A stretch of DNA of 64,000 nucleotides from Alloacidobacterium dinghuense (GTDB lineage Bacteria; Acidobacteriota; Terriglobia; Terriglobales; Acidobacteriaceae). Position numbers and translations under genes: made by a program. The notes beneath the pieces are model-generated. The model was not told the DNA's origin and did not search any database. It worked only from the letters and a program-made list of their open reading frames with translations. This document shows positions 18,984-28,043 of the stretch, in pieces. The stretch is taken from positions 434,001 through 498,000 of the forward strand of contig NZ_CP060394.1 of NCBI RefSeq assembly GCF_014274465.1, read 5' to 3'. Position 1 is the stretch's first letter; each line of letters opens with the position of its first letter.

Positions 18984-18999
18984 CCAGTCTACAAACTGG
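18984..18999. promoter_or_regulatory. candidate upstream activator site for the sigma-54 promoter
   Basis: CCAGT-CTACAA-ACTGG is an inverted repeat between the activator gene and the -24/-12 promoter, about 110 bases upstream of the -24 element. That distance is normal for enhancer-binding-protein sites. Function is inferred only from symmetry and position. Confidence 0.35.
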
Positions 19000-19097
19000 T
19001 CAAACTATAGATGATCAGCGAACTCGTTAGGTATCTTTAACCACTACAGCAATCACGATCTACGTGGAGATATAGACGACGGAAGAACAGCGTCCGA

Positions 19098-19124
19098 TGC
19101 CAATAATTTGGCACCTGGTTAGCT
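19098..19124 (+). promoter_or_regulatory. sigma-54 (-24/-12) promoter inside a perfect palindrome
   Basis: TGGCAC (19109-19114), five bases, then TAGCT: the invariant GG at 19110-19111 and GC at 19122-19123 are 12 bases apart, as in the consensus TGGCAC-N5-TTGCW, with one mismatch. The -24 box is the right arm of the perfect palindrome TGCCAA-TAAT-TTGGCA at 19098-19113. Transcription would start near 19134 and read into the radical SAM gene at 19317. The neighbouring sigma-54 activator makes the call much stronger. Confidence 0.7.
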
Positions 19125-19316
19125 TTTTGGCAGTTCTATCTGACAGATGAGCGCGTGTCTCTTAAAGAACGAGACCATCTCTTTTCTTACCACGCAGTTA
19201 GAACGAATAACTATTTCGGGGGATATGGAGAGTGATGTGCAGGGTATAACATGTCTCAAAGATTGAGCCTTTAGCGAGTTGCGCAAGACCAGAGTTTGAA
19301 CCTTTGGAGGGTCCTG

Positions 19317-20603
19317 ATGCCTGTTGAGCAACATACGGAACAAGCTTCAAATTTTCGACTCGATGTACCGTTACACAATCTCCTGACTCAACCTTCTGCA
19401 CCACCGATGGGGCTGTATCCAGTAGGCAAGCCAGAAACATTTCCCGAGCCGGTCTTTCCGCAGCGTCCAGAGTTGCTGGGGCCCGTTGAAATAAGCAACG
19501 ACTGGGTCCCGCCAGAAAAACGCAAGTATTCGCCCGGTCAGATTTATCACGCGATGCAGGGCTGGCTTTTCCCCTACATTCGATCGCGCGTTACGAAGGG
19601 CGATTTCCATCCTCTGATTGCCTATCTGTTTACCGAGTTCAAGTGCAACCTGGATTGCCACTATTGCTGGGCCTTCGACAACAAGGTCAAAGGCATGACT
19701 GAAGACACAGCGAAGCGGTCGATCGATTGGCTGCACGGCACCGGCTGCCGGGTGCTCGCTTACATGGGCGGCGAGCCTCTTCTGCGGCCAGACTTTATTC
19801 AAAAAATCACTTACTACGCGGCAAAGAAGGACTTCTGGATTTACCTGCCCACCAATGCCCGTTTGTTGCGCACCGAAGTTATCGATAAGCTTGCGGATGC
19901 TGGCATGTCGACCTTCAACATCGCTGTGGATGCGGTCGATATTAAGCCCGGTCTTCCGAAGGCCCTTGCCCCGATTCGTAAGCAGTTCGATTATCTCGTC
20001 CGCAAGCAATACGGTTACGGCTATTCGGTCTTCCTCAACATCAATATTTGCCGCAATAACCTCGACGACGTGCGGGAGCTCACGGAGATCGCACGCGATT
20101 GCGGTGTCGCCACTGATTATCACATCAATGAATCGCCATTGCTTGAACAGGACGAGCACTTCAAGCATGCAGACAACAACGTAACCTATATTACGAAGGA
20201 CGACTGGCCGTTGGTGGAAGAGACGATTCAATGGCTGACAGAAAAGCAGGATTCGGGCTACAAGATGGTGAACTCGAATTCCCGACTTTGGCAGATGGTC
20301 GACTTCATGAAGGGCAACCACTTTCCATGGAATTGCCGCGCCGGACAAAATTCCATGATTATTCGCGTTGATGGGACGCTGGCGCCGTGTTTTCCGATGT
20401 ACACTGCCAGCTATGACTGGGGAGTTGTGGGCGACCACAAGTTCGAGACGAAACAACTCGACCACCAGAAGGAAACCTGTCAGACCCATTGCTTTTCGAC
20501 GCTGAACCACATTCTGGGCTGGTGCTACAACGACCAGCGGGTGATCAAGTACTTCTTTAAGCAGCTCGCCCACGGGTTCCAGGGAGTGAAGGGGCAGATG
20601 TAG
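19317..20603 (+). CDS. radical SAM enzyme with C-terminal SPASM-like cluster domain
   Basis: A 428-residue protein; ATG 19317 has GGAGG seven bases upstream. The radical SAM core contains CNLDCHYC near residues 109-116, the CX3CX2C site for the S-adenosylmethionine-binding [4Fe-4S] cluster, and MGGEPLL shortly after. The C-terminal region has further Cys residues (NCRAGQ near 339, APCFPM near 357, CQTHC near 388, GWCYN near 401) with the IRVDGTLAPC pattern of SPASM/twitch domains that hold auxiliary clusters in peptide- or protein-modifying enzymes. The long N-terminal 100 residues are family-specific. First gene after the sigma-54 promoter and 70 bases before the dehydratase-like gene. Substrate unknown; it may modify one of its neighbours. 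Confidence 0.85.
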   Translation: MPVEQHTEQASNFRLDVPLHNLLTQPSAPPMGLYPVGKPETFPEPVFPQRPELLGPVEISNDWVPPEKRKYSPGQIYHAMQGWLFPYIRSRVTKGDFHPLIAYLFTEFKCNLDCHYCWAFDNKVKGMTEDTAKRSIDWLHGTGCRVLAYMGGEPLLRPDFIQKITYYAAKKDFWIYLPTNARLLRTEVIDKLADAGMSTFNIAVDAVDIKPGLPKALAPIRKQFDYLVRKQYGYGYSVFLNINICRNNLDDVRELTEIARDCGVATDYHINESPLLEQDEHFKHADNNVTYITKDDWPLVEETIQWLTEKQDSGYKMVNSNSRLWQMVDFMKGNHFPWNCRAGQNSMIIRVDGTLAPCFPMYTASYDWGVVGDHKFETKQLDHQKETCQTHCFSTLNHILGWCYNDQRVIKYFFKQLAHGFQGVKGQM

Positions 20604-20673
20604 CTGCAGCAGTTCGATTACAGCGAGAATCAATAATAAGGCAAGAGCAACCTTTGACTCACAGGAGAGGGAT

Positions 20674-22458
20674 ATGCCAGCTGCAGAAATCGTTCAAACC
20701 GATTTTGAGGTTGAGATTCAGGCTCGTATTGATGCAGAACGTGCGCGGCTTCGTGCGGAAGCAGGATTGGCGCGTATGCGTGAGTTTAAGAAACCGGTGG
20801 AGCGTACATTTACGGGAGCAGAGCGCGACTATGTGACGATTCTTTTCGGCGGCCTCACTTGGAAACACGAGGAAATGATCAAGGCCGTTTTTCACGGAAG
20901 CGGCTATCGCTGTGAAAACATTCCGACTCCTATAGTTGCCGATTTCCAGGCAGGGAAGGAATTCGGAAACAACGGCCAGTGCAACCCAACGTACTTTACC
21001 GTGGGCAACCTCGTGCGTTACCTGCAAGGCCTTGAGCAGCAGGGTATGACGAAGCAGCAGATCATCGACAACTACGTCTTCTTCACCGCCGGCTCCTGCG
21101 GTCCGTGCCGCTTCGGCATGTACGAAGCTGAGTATCGCTTTGCGCTGAAGAATTCGGGCTTCGATGGATTTCGCGTTCTGCTGTTCCAGCAGACCGATGG
21201 CATCAAGGCCGCGAGCGGTGAGCCAGGGCTGAAATTCAGCGTCGATTTCGGGATGGGCATGCTCAACGCGCTCAATCTCGGCGATGTGCTGAACGAACTG
21301 GTCTACCAGGTTCGTCCCTTCGAAGTGAGGAAGGGTGAGACAGATAAGGTCATTCAGCAGGCGGCAAAAACACTGACAGATACCCTGCGTGATAGAAAGC
21401 GCTGGCACATTAACGATGCGGCGCCATCCTGGGCGAAGCCTTTTCTTGCGAAACACGACAAGATCGCGGGCATTGGCTGCACATTGGGCAAGGTTGCGCA
21501 CAATCTCTACGGCAAAGAGTATGTGGACGCTCTCCATGCCTGCCGCGACAGCATCAACGCCATCGAAGTAGATCGTCTCCGCGTAAAGCCGGTTATTAAA
21601 ATTACCGGCGAATTCTGGGCGCAAACGACCGAAGGCGATGGCAATTTCAACATGTTCGCGTTCCTCGAGCGAGAAGGTGCGCAGGTTCTGGTCGAGCCCA
21701 TCGCCACCTGGATCGCCTACATGATGTACGTTGCTAAGGAAGGCGCCAAAGCTCGCGCTGGCGCTGAAGCGCCATATCGCGATCCCAAGTGGTTTGAACT
21801 CAAGAAGCGCTTTGCGAATGAATTCAAGCTCTTCAAGAAAACCGGTGGCCTCAGTGCGGGCAGCGCAATGTGGAACTACTTCTACCATCGCACTATCAAG
21901 CACATGGGGGACACGGCGCACCATCTCATTCCGCAAAAAGAACTGTCCCGTTTGGCGCATCCGTTCTATCACCAACTTGCGCGCGGTGGAGAGGGTTACA
22001 TGGAAGTGGGCAAGAATGTCTACTACACCGTGAATCATCTCTGCCATATGGTGTTGGCGCTGAAACCCTTCGGATGCATGCCTTCAACGCAGTCGGATGG
22101 CGTTCAGTCGAGAGTCGTCAACAAGTTCAAGGACATGATCTTTCTGCCTATCGAAACTTCCGGTGAGGGCGAAGTCAACGCGCACAGCCGCGTACAGATG
22201 GCGTTGGCAGAAGCGAAGGCGAAGGCGCGGGCGGAATTCGATAACGTGCTGACGCAAACGGGCAAATCACTGGATGATCTGCGCGACTATGTCGATTCAC
22301 ATCCCGAACTGAAGCATGCGCTGTATAAAGTCCCGCATCGCGAAGGCGTGGCTGGAACGGCGGCGCAGTTCGCATGGCATGTCAGCGACCTCATGAATCG
22401 CGACAGAAGCTATCGTCGTCAGCCGCGCGTCTCGCTGGCCACATCGCAGGTGGCGTGA
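20674..22458 (+). CDS. 2-hydroxyacyl-CoA dehydratase-like (HgdB-type) iron-sulfur protein
   Basis: A 594-residue protein preceded by AGGAGAGG. It resembles the C-terminal, HgdB-like part of large CoA-activase fusion proteins. Visible landmarks are GNNGQCNPTYFTVGNL near residue 100, FFTAGSCGPCRFGMYEAEYR near 137 (CxxC, probable cluster ligands), GIGCTLGKVAHN near 267 and KITGEFWAQTTEGDGNFNMF near 308. Family members take electrons from an ATP-driven activase and carry out hard reductions or dehydrations, or, in the double-cubane cluster proteins, reduce small molecules. No separate HgdA-like subunit is nearby, so classic 2-hydroxyacyl-CoA dehydration is not proven. The partner activase is encoded two genes downstream. 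Confidence 0.85.
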   Translation: MPAAEIVQTDFEVEIQARIDAERARLRAEAGLARMREFKKPVERTFTGAERDYVTILFGGLTWKHEEMIKAVFHGSGYRCENIPTPIVADFQAGKEFGNNGQCNPTYFTVGNLVRYLQGLEQQGMTKQQIIDNYVFFTAGSCGPCRFGMYEAEYRFALKNSGFDGFRVLLFQQTDGIKAASGEPGLKFSVDFGMGMLNALNLGDVLNELVYQVRPFEVRKGETDKVIQQAAKTLTDTLRDRKRWHINDAAPSWAKPFLAKHDKIAGIGCTLGKVAHNLYGKEYVDALHACRDSINAIEVDRLRVKPVIKITGEFWAQTTEGDGNFNMFAFLEREGAQVLVEPIATWIAYMMYVAKEGAKARAGAEAPYRDPKWFELKKRFANEFKLFKKTGGLSAGSAMWNYFYHRTIKHMGDTAHHLIPQKELSRLAHPFYHQLARGGEGYMEVGKNVYYTVNHLCHMVLALKPFGCMPSTQSDGVQSRVVNKFKDMIFLPIETSGEGEVNAHSRVQMALAEAKAKARAEFDNVLTQTGKSLDDLRDYVDSHPELKHALYKVPHREGVAGTAAQFAWHVSDLMNRDRSYRRQPRVSLATSQVA

Positions 22459-22664
22459 TGCGCACCTTGCTTCGAGTTGTGCTGGAAGGCTCAACCATTC
22501 TGGCGCTGGCATTGTTTTCGGCAACACTGCATTGTGCGCTTCGCTCACTGCGAGCGCGGCGCATAGAAGGTGGGACGCCGGACGATGCATCTGGTAAATT
22601 CGCAACTTCTGCGAGCAGCCGGGCACGACGGCCAGTTTTCTTGTCTCGTGGAGAACTTCTGTAG
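22458..22664 (+). CDS. 68-residue single-membrane-segment protein, translationally coupled
   Basis: Its ATG (22458-22460) overlaps the TGA of the dehydratase-like gene in the arrangement TGATG, and its stop lies 11 bases before the activase start, so it fills the gap exactly. One hydrophobic segment is evident near residues 8-27 (VVLEGSTILALALFSATLHC), followed by a basic, disordered tail. It has no recognised family. If translated it could tether the complex to the membrane. The small size and lack of homologs known to me leave real doubt. Confidence 0.4.
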   Translation: MRTLLRVVLEGSTILALALFSATLHCALRSLRARRIEGGTPDDASGKFATSASSRARRPVFLSRGELL

Positions 22665-22675
22665 CTGAGGAAAAA

Positions 22676-25600
22676 ATGATGCAGAAATTTCTGGTTGGTT
22701 TGGACGTTGGTTCGACCACAGTCAAAGCGATCGTTGTGGATGCAGCTACCGATAAGACAATCTGGCAGGACTATCAGCGTCACGAAACGCGGCAACCGGA
22801 GAAAGTGCTCGAGTTCCTGCGCCGCATGGAATCCGAAGCTGGCATATCAAAGGACAATACCCGCATCTTCATCACTGGCTCCGGTGGTGGAACGATCGCC
22901 GAGATGGTTGGCGCGAAATTCGTGCAGGAAGTGCATGCAGTTTCTCTTGCGGTGGAGAAGCTGCATCCCGAGGTCTATTCCGTCATCGAACTGGGAGGCC
23001 AGGACGCAAAGATCATCGTTTTCAAAGACGATGAGGAGACGGGCCGAAAAAAGAAAATCCCATCTATGAATGACAAATGCGCTGGCGGTACCGGCGCAGT
23101 CATCGACAAGATCAACGCAAAGCTGAAAATTCCTGCCTCAGAGCTGTCTAACCAGGCATATCAGGGAGTCAAGCTTCATAAAGTTGCTGGAAAGTGTGGC
23201 GTCTTCGCCGAAACCGATATCAACGGACTCCAAAAAACCGGCACCCCCTCGGATGAGTTGATGGCCTCACTCTTCGAGGCGATTGTGCTGCAGAACCTGA
23301 GCGTGCTCACGCGCGGACACACATTGCGTCCGCACGTACTTCTTCTCGGTGGCCCGAATGGATTCATCCGCGGTATGCGCGAGGCTTGGCAAGCCAACAT
23401 CCCACGCATGTGGAAGGAACGCAAAGTTGAAATTCCGGATGGAGTCAAGCCGGAAGAACTGATCAAGGTACCCGAGAACGCGCAATATTTCGCTGCGTTG
23501 GGCTCGGTTGAATTTGGCAAGGACGAAGAAGCCGTGGTCGGCCGCTATCTCGGAGTTGAGAAGCTTCTTTACTACATCGACTATGGCCGTGCCGAAGAGA
23601 AAGCCGCGGCCGGCGGTAAGGGACTCGTCGCCGAAGACGCCGAACTGGTTTCGTTCAAGTCGGCCTACAAGAGAAAGAAATTCGTACCGGCAGAATTCAT
23701 GCCCGGCCAGGTCGTCTCTGGCTTTATGGGAATTGATGGAGGCTCCACCTCGACCAAAGCGGCCCTGCTGGGGACAGACGGCGAGATCCTGTGCAAGACC
23801 TACCAGCTTTCGAATGGCAATCCGATCCAGGACGCGATCGAAATGTTCGAGAAGTTGCGTGAGCAAATCGAGAGCAAAGGCGCATCCCTCGAAGTCCTCG
23901 GAGTCGGCACCACCGGCTACGCAAAGGACATTCTTAGAGATGTGCTGCATGCTGACGTAGCACTGGTTGAGACAGTCGCACACACGGAGTCTGCACTCAA
24001 GTTCTACGATGATCCCCACGTCATCATTGACGTCGGCGGACAAGACATCAAACTCATCGTCCTGAAAGATGGCCGCGTCAAAGACTTCAAGCTGAACACG
24101 CAGTGCTCGGCCGGCAACGGATATTTCCTGCAATCCACTGCCGAAGGCTTTGGTCTCAAGGTAGAAGACTTCGCCGACATTGCCTTCTCCGCGAAATCGA
24201 TGCCGTCTTTCGGATATGGCTGCGCCGTCTTCATGCAGTCGGACATCGTCAACTTCCAGCGACAGGGTTGGCGTTCTGAAGAGATCCTCGCTGGACTCGC
24301 TGACGTCCTGCCGAAGAATGTTTTCCTTTACGTCGCTAGCATTCCGAATCTAGCTGCCCTCGGCTCGCGCTTTGTTTTACAGGGTGGCACGCAGAACAAT
24401 ATGGCCGTAGTGAAGGCGGAGGTGGACTTCATCAAATCCAGTTTCCGCGCCAATGGCAAAGAGCCGGAGATCATCGTCCATGAGCATTGCGGCGAATCAG
24501 GAGCGATCGGCGCCGCTCAGGAAGCTCTGCGTCTCTGGAAAAACGGCAAACAGACTACGTTCATCGGTCTCGAAGCAGTTGCAAACATCCGCTATCGGAC
24601 AACGCGCAATGAAGACACACGCTGCTACTTCTGCAAAAACAACTGTCTGCGAACCTTTATCGACGTAGACGTAAACGGAGCAAAGCAGCCGGTCGCAAGC
24701 GACCGCGCCGCCACGGCAGAAGAGATTGCTGCAGTCGCCGCACAGCTGCCGAGCCTCGAAGAGATTCAAGCCAATCTACCCGCCGTAGAATCGCATGGCT
24801 CTTCGTGCAGCACTGGTGGCGGATGCGGCTCCCACACGCAATCTACATTTAAGGCGAAGGCAGAGCCGCTGATTCAAATCCAGGTCTCTCCCGGATCAAG
24901 CAAGGTCGTCGAACTGCCAAAGCCGGTCGAATTCCAGCCGCGCAAGACCAAGGTTCCTCTTCGCATGGGCGAGCAGCGCCTGATCATCGCTACGTGCGAA
25001 AAGGGAACAGTCGAAGATCTGGATGAGATGAAAGACATCAAGTCCGACATCGACAAGATCAAAGAAGCCAATCCCAACTTCGTAGATATCGCTGCACACG
25101 ATGTCTTCCGTCCGCGCCAGGTTGAAGTCGTCGCCGACTCTGTGCCCAGCACGAAAGGCCTCTTCGTTTCAAAGAGCATCAAAGAGCGCGTTCCTCTCAT
25201 GGAGCGCAGGAAAGACTTCCGCATCGGCATCCCGCGCCTGCTGAACACCTATACCTATGCACCGCTCTTCAATGCGTACTTTGCCAGTCTCGGCCTGAAG
25301 TCGGAGAACATCATTTACTCCGACTACACAACGCCGGAGCTCTATCGTGCCGGCGCTAGCCGCGGCGCCATCGATCCCTGCTATCCGTCAAAGATCGGCA
25401 TCGCGCACGTCTACAACCTGCTAGCGACCAAGCACAACAAGAAACCGCTGAACGCGATCTGGTTCCCGATGTATGACGTACTGCACTCGCACCTCGTGAA
25501 CCTTACTGGCTCGAATGCCTGCCCTACGGTGACCGCCACACCGGAAACCGTAAAGGCTGCTTTCACGAAAGAAAGCGATATATTCGGCGAAAACGGGATT

Positions 25601-26380
25601 CTCTATCTCGACCCGATCCTCAATCTTCAGGACAAGAAGATCTGCGCCGACCAGATGTACAAGGCGTTGGGACCGGTCCTCGGCTTGAGCCGCGAGGAAA
25701 ATGACCGAGCACTCGATGCAGGTTTCAAAGCGCTGAGTGCATGCGAGTCGGAAATCCGCAACCAGGCGCGCCAAACGCTTGACCAGCTTGAACGTGAAGA
25801 CCGCATCGGCATCGTGATGCTTGGCCGCGTCTACCACCATGATCCCGGTCTGAACCACGAGATCATGGAGGAATTCCAGAAGCTGGGCTACCCGGTCTTC
25901 TCGCAGAGCACGTTGCCGCTCGATGAAGATCTGCTGGACCGGCTCTTCGGCGAAGAAGTGCGAGCTGGGATGATCACGCATCCGCTCGACATCTCCGATG
26001 TATGGAAGAACCGCTATTCCACCAGCACGAATCATAAAGTGTGGGCGGCGAAGTTTACAGCGCGTCACCCCAACCTCGTTGCTCTGGAGGTCTCAAGCTT
26101 CAAGTGCGGGCACGATGCTCCTATCTATGGAGTCATCGAAGGCATCATCGAACAGTCCGGAACCCCGTATTTCTCGTTCAAGGATCTCGATGAGAACAAG
26201 CCTTCCGGTTCCATCCGCATTCGCGTAGAAACGATCGACTACTTCCTGCGCCGTTATCGCGAGGACATCATCAAGCGCCGCCAGATTGAGGGAGACATCG
26301 AAGCACAGCTCGCGGCCTTTGAGCGGTCGCTTCGCAAACAAGCGGAGCAGGACCATGACCTGGCGATCGCAGGAGACTGA
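22676..26380 (+). CDS. tandem acyl-CoA dehydratase activase (BadF/HgdC type) with DUF2229 region
   Basis: A 1234-residue iron-sulfur ATPase. Two ASKHA activase domains occur in tandem: the first near residues 5-270 (GLDVGSTTVKAIVV, VIELGGQDAKIIVF, NDKCAGGTGA and GKCGVFAE with the two cluster Cys), the second near 350-625 (GIDGGSTSTKAALL, IIDVGGQDIKLIVL, LNTQCSAGNGYF, GYGCAVF). Then come RCYFCKNNC near 648, a CSTGGGCGSH stretch near 700 and a DUF2229-type region from about 775 (GIPRLLNTYTYAPLFNAYFA, DPCYPSK, NACPTVTATPET). Activases use ATP hydrolysis to push an electron to a very low-potential acceptor, here most likely the dehydratase-like protein upstream. ATGATG start with GAGG upstream. 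Last gene of the cluster. Confidence 0.9.
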   Translation: MMQKFLVGLDVGSTTVKAIVVDAATDKTIWQDYQRHETRQPEKVLEFLRRMESEAGISKDNTRIFITGSGGGTIAEMVGAKFVQEVHAVSLAVEKLHPEVYSVIELGGQDAKIIVFKDDEETGRKKKIPSMNDKCAGGTGAVIDKINAKLKIPASELSNQAYQGVKLHKVAGKCGVFAETDINGLQKTGTPSDELMASLFEAIVLQNLSVLTRGHTLRPHVLLLGGPNGFIRGMREAWQANIPRMWKERKVEIPDGVKPEELIKVPENAQYFAALGSVEFGKDEEAVVGRYLGVEKLLYYIDYGRAEEKAAAGGKGLVAEDAELVSFKSAYKRKKFVPAEFMPGQVVSGFMGIDGGSTSTKAALLGTDGEILCKTYQLSNGNPIQDAIEMFEKLREQIESKGASLEVLGVGTTGYAKDILRDVLHADVALVETVAHTESALKFYDDPHVIIDVGGQDIKLIVLKDGRVKDFKLNTQCSAGNGYFLQSTAEGFGLKVEDFADIAFSAKSMPSFGYGCAVFMQSDIVNFQRQGWRSEEILAGLADVLPKNVFLYVASIPNLAALGSRFVLQGGTQNNMAVVKAEVDFIKSSFRANGKEPEIIVHEHCGESGAIGAAQEALRLWKNGKQTTFIGLEAVANIRYRTTRNEDTRCYFCKNNCLRTFIDVDVNGAKQPVASDRAATAEEIAAVAAQLPSLEEIQANLPAVESHGSSCSTGGGCGSHTQSTFKAKAEPLIQIQVSPGSSKVVELPKPVEFQPRKTKVPLRMGEQRLIIATCEKGTVEDLDEMKDIKSDIDKIKEANPNFVDIAAHDVFRPRQVEVVADSVPSTKGLFVSKSIKERVPLMERRKDFRIGIPRLLNTYTYAPLFNAYFASLGLKSENIIYSDYTTPELYRAGASRGAIDPCYPSKIGIAHVYNLLATKHNKKPLNAIWFPMYDVLHSHLVNLTGSNACPTVTATPETVKAAFTKESDIFGENGILYLDPILNLQDKKICADQMYKALGPVLGLSREENDRALDAGFKALSACESEIRNQARQTLDQLEREDRIGIVMLGRVYHHDPGLNHEIMEEFQKLGYPVFSQSTLPLDEDLLDRLFGEEVRAGMITHPLDISDVWKNRYSTSTNHKVWAAKFTARHPNLVALEVSSFKCGHDAPIYGVIEGIIEQSGTPYFSFKDLDENKPSGSIRIRVETIDYFLRRYREDIIKRRQIEGDIEAQLAAFERSLRKQAEQDHDLAIAGD

Positions 26381-26423
26381 ACTGGCCAGCGTCTACCGCG
26401 AATAGGTTCTTCTAAAGCGAGAG

Positions 26424-27998
26424 TTAATGCTTCGTGTTGTCGTTCGAAGCAGCTTCCGCCTGTTGGCGTAGCGCGTGAACTACGACCCGTAACATCTCTT
26501 CCTCGGGGGCCGGTTTGCCGGTCCAGATTTCAAACTGACGCGCTCCCTGATTCACGAACATCTCGACCCCTGTGACAACCGGGATGTTCTTCTCGCGCGC
26601 CATGCGTAGGAGCGGCGTGTCGATAGGGTTGTAGACCATGTCGAAGACGAGACGTGCATTGATTTCTTTTGATTCGAGAATATGGTTCGGTTTGACGCCG
26701 TGCATCCCCACAGGTGTCGCATTCAGGATGATGTCGAATTGAGTCTTAGCGAGCTGGTCGCGTTTGAATGTCTTCGCTTTTGCCTGACGCGCCAGCTTCT
26801 GTCCGTCCTCAGCCGTGCGGTTGAGGATGAAGACTTCCGCACCCTTTTCTTTAAGGCCGAACACTGCGGCGCGTGCGGCTCCGCCAGCTCCCAGCACCAG
26901 AATCTTCGCGCCCTTTAACTGCAACCGGCGTTCGAGGGGGCGAACCACGGCCGCAACGTCTGTATTAAAGCCGTACAGCTTGCCGTCTTGTGCGCGAACG
27001 ACAGTATTACAGGCGCCGATTTTCTCCGAGATAGGATCGGTCTTCTCCAGATGCTCGAGAATATCTTCTTTGAGAGGCATGGTCACCGCGAGACCATGGA
27101 CGGGGACCTCGCGCATCAGCGTCAACAGGTCATTCATCTTCGTCGTTTGCAACGCAAGAAAGACAGCATTGACGGTTTCGCGGCGGAAGGCGGTATTTAT
27201 CATCAATGGCGAAAGGGAATACCGCACTGGATTGCCCGCCACTCCATAAACTCGGGTCGAAACGTCGATCTGATCGATGCGGTACGTTTCATGCAGCGTG
27301 CGCGCAGCGATTTGTCCAGGGCCAGTTTCTTCGCCAGGGGTAGCGGCAGCAAAGGTGAAGACACTTCCAGCGCGGATCCCAAGAACGCGGCTGATGATTC
27401 CCTGATCGCCCATGCAGATGCCGACAAGGTTAGCCATGTCACGAGCGCGTTCCAGGAAGTGCATCATGGCTACGTTATCGGCCAGATTTTTGGCGGTAGA
27501 AACGATCTTGATGAACTCAGGCTCGTATGGGCGGATGCGCTCAAAAATGCCGTCAAGATCTTTGGTGGCTGCAAAGTCATGGTACGAGATGATGAGGGCC
27601 GCACCGCGCGCGCGAAGCTTCTCAAGTTCATTGGCCTTGATGGCTTCTGCCGTCTGAAGCTCGATATCCACCATGTGGAAGCCGGAAGACGCCGCCTTCT
27701 GCAGAATCTCCAGTTCGTCTGCAATTTTGCCCTTGAATTTGCCTCCGGCCGCAACACGACGGCAGGTAGCTACCGCGGTCACTTCACTGCGTTCGCCCAG
27801 GAAAGTCTTAAACTTAGGCAGTGCTAGAAGAGGCTTTTCCAGGTAATCAAGGCGAAATTCGAGAAAAGGGTTCTCGCGAGCAGCCGTCTCGGCCTTTTCG
27901 ATCATTTCTGTCGGAGTAGACCCGATAATGGCTACGCAAACTTTTCCGATCCGCGATCGGAGGTACTGGGGCGAGAGTGCAGCAGCGACATGATTCAT
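26424..27998 (-). CDS. aroDE: bifunctional 3-dehydroquinate dehydratase / shikimate dehydrogenase
   Basis: A 524-residue fusion catalysing shikimate pathway steps 3 and 4. Residues about 20-240 are a class I AroD barrel: EFRLDYLEKP near the N-terminus, the catalytic His in ISYHDF, and the Schiff-base Lys in EFIKIVSTAKN. Residues 250-510 are AroE: NPVRYSLSPLMINTAFR with the shikimate-binding Ser residues, MPLKEDIL with the catalytic Lys, ACNTVV, the NADP-binding loop LGAGGAARAAVFGL and NATPVGM. The start at 27998 gives a normal AroD N-terminus. It is convergent with the activase gene. The same fused order is known from plants and some bacteria. Confidence 0.95.
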   Translation of the reverse strand: MNHVAAALSPQYLRSRIGKVCVAIIGSTPTEMIEKAETAARENPFLEFRLDYLEKPLLALPKFKTFLGERSEVTAVATCRRVAAGGKFKGKIADELEILQKAASSGFHMVDIELQTAEAIKANELEKLRARGAALIISYHDFAATKDLDGIFERIRPYEPEFIKIVSTAKNLADNVAMMHFLERARDMANLVGICMGDQGIISRVLGIRAGSVFTFAAATPGEETGPGQIAARTLHETYRIDQIDVSTRVYGVAGNPVRYSLSPLMINTAFRRETVNAVFLALQTTKMNDLLTLMREVPVHGLAVTMPLKEDILEHLEKTDPISEKIGACNTVVRAQDGKLYGFNTDVAAVVRPLERRLQLKGAKILVLGAGGAARAAVFGLKEKGAEVFILNRTAEDGQKLARQAKAKTFKRDQLAKTQFDIILNATPVGMHGVKPNHILESKEINARLVFDMVYNPIDTPLLRMAREKNIPVVTGVEMFVNQGARQFEIWTGKPAPEEEMLRVVVHALRQQAEAASNDNTKH

Positions 27999-28043
27999 GA
28001 GGGCAATTGCGGCATATTACCGACTGTTCCAGCAGGATGCAAG

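Noticed and set aside
19371-20633. 420-codon open frame antisense to the radical SAM gene
   Set aside because: Shadow of the well-supported plus-strand gene, which has catalytic motifs and a good start.
20659-22047. 462-codon open frame antisense to the dehydratase-like gene
   Set aside because: It mirrors the codon bias of the real gene on the other strand, has no ribosome site and shows no family resemblance.
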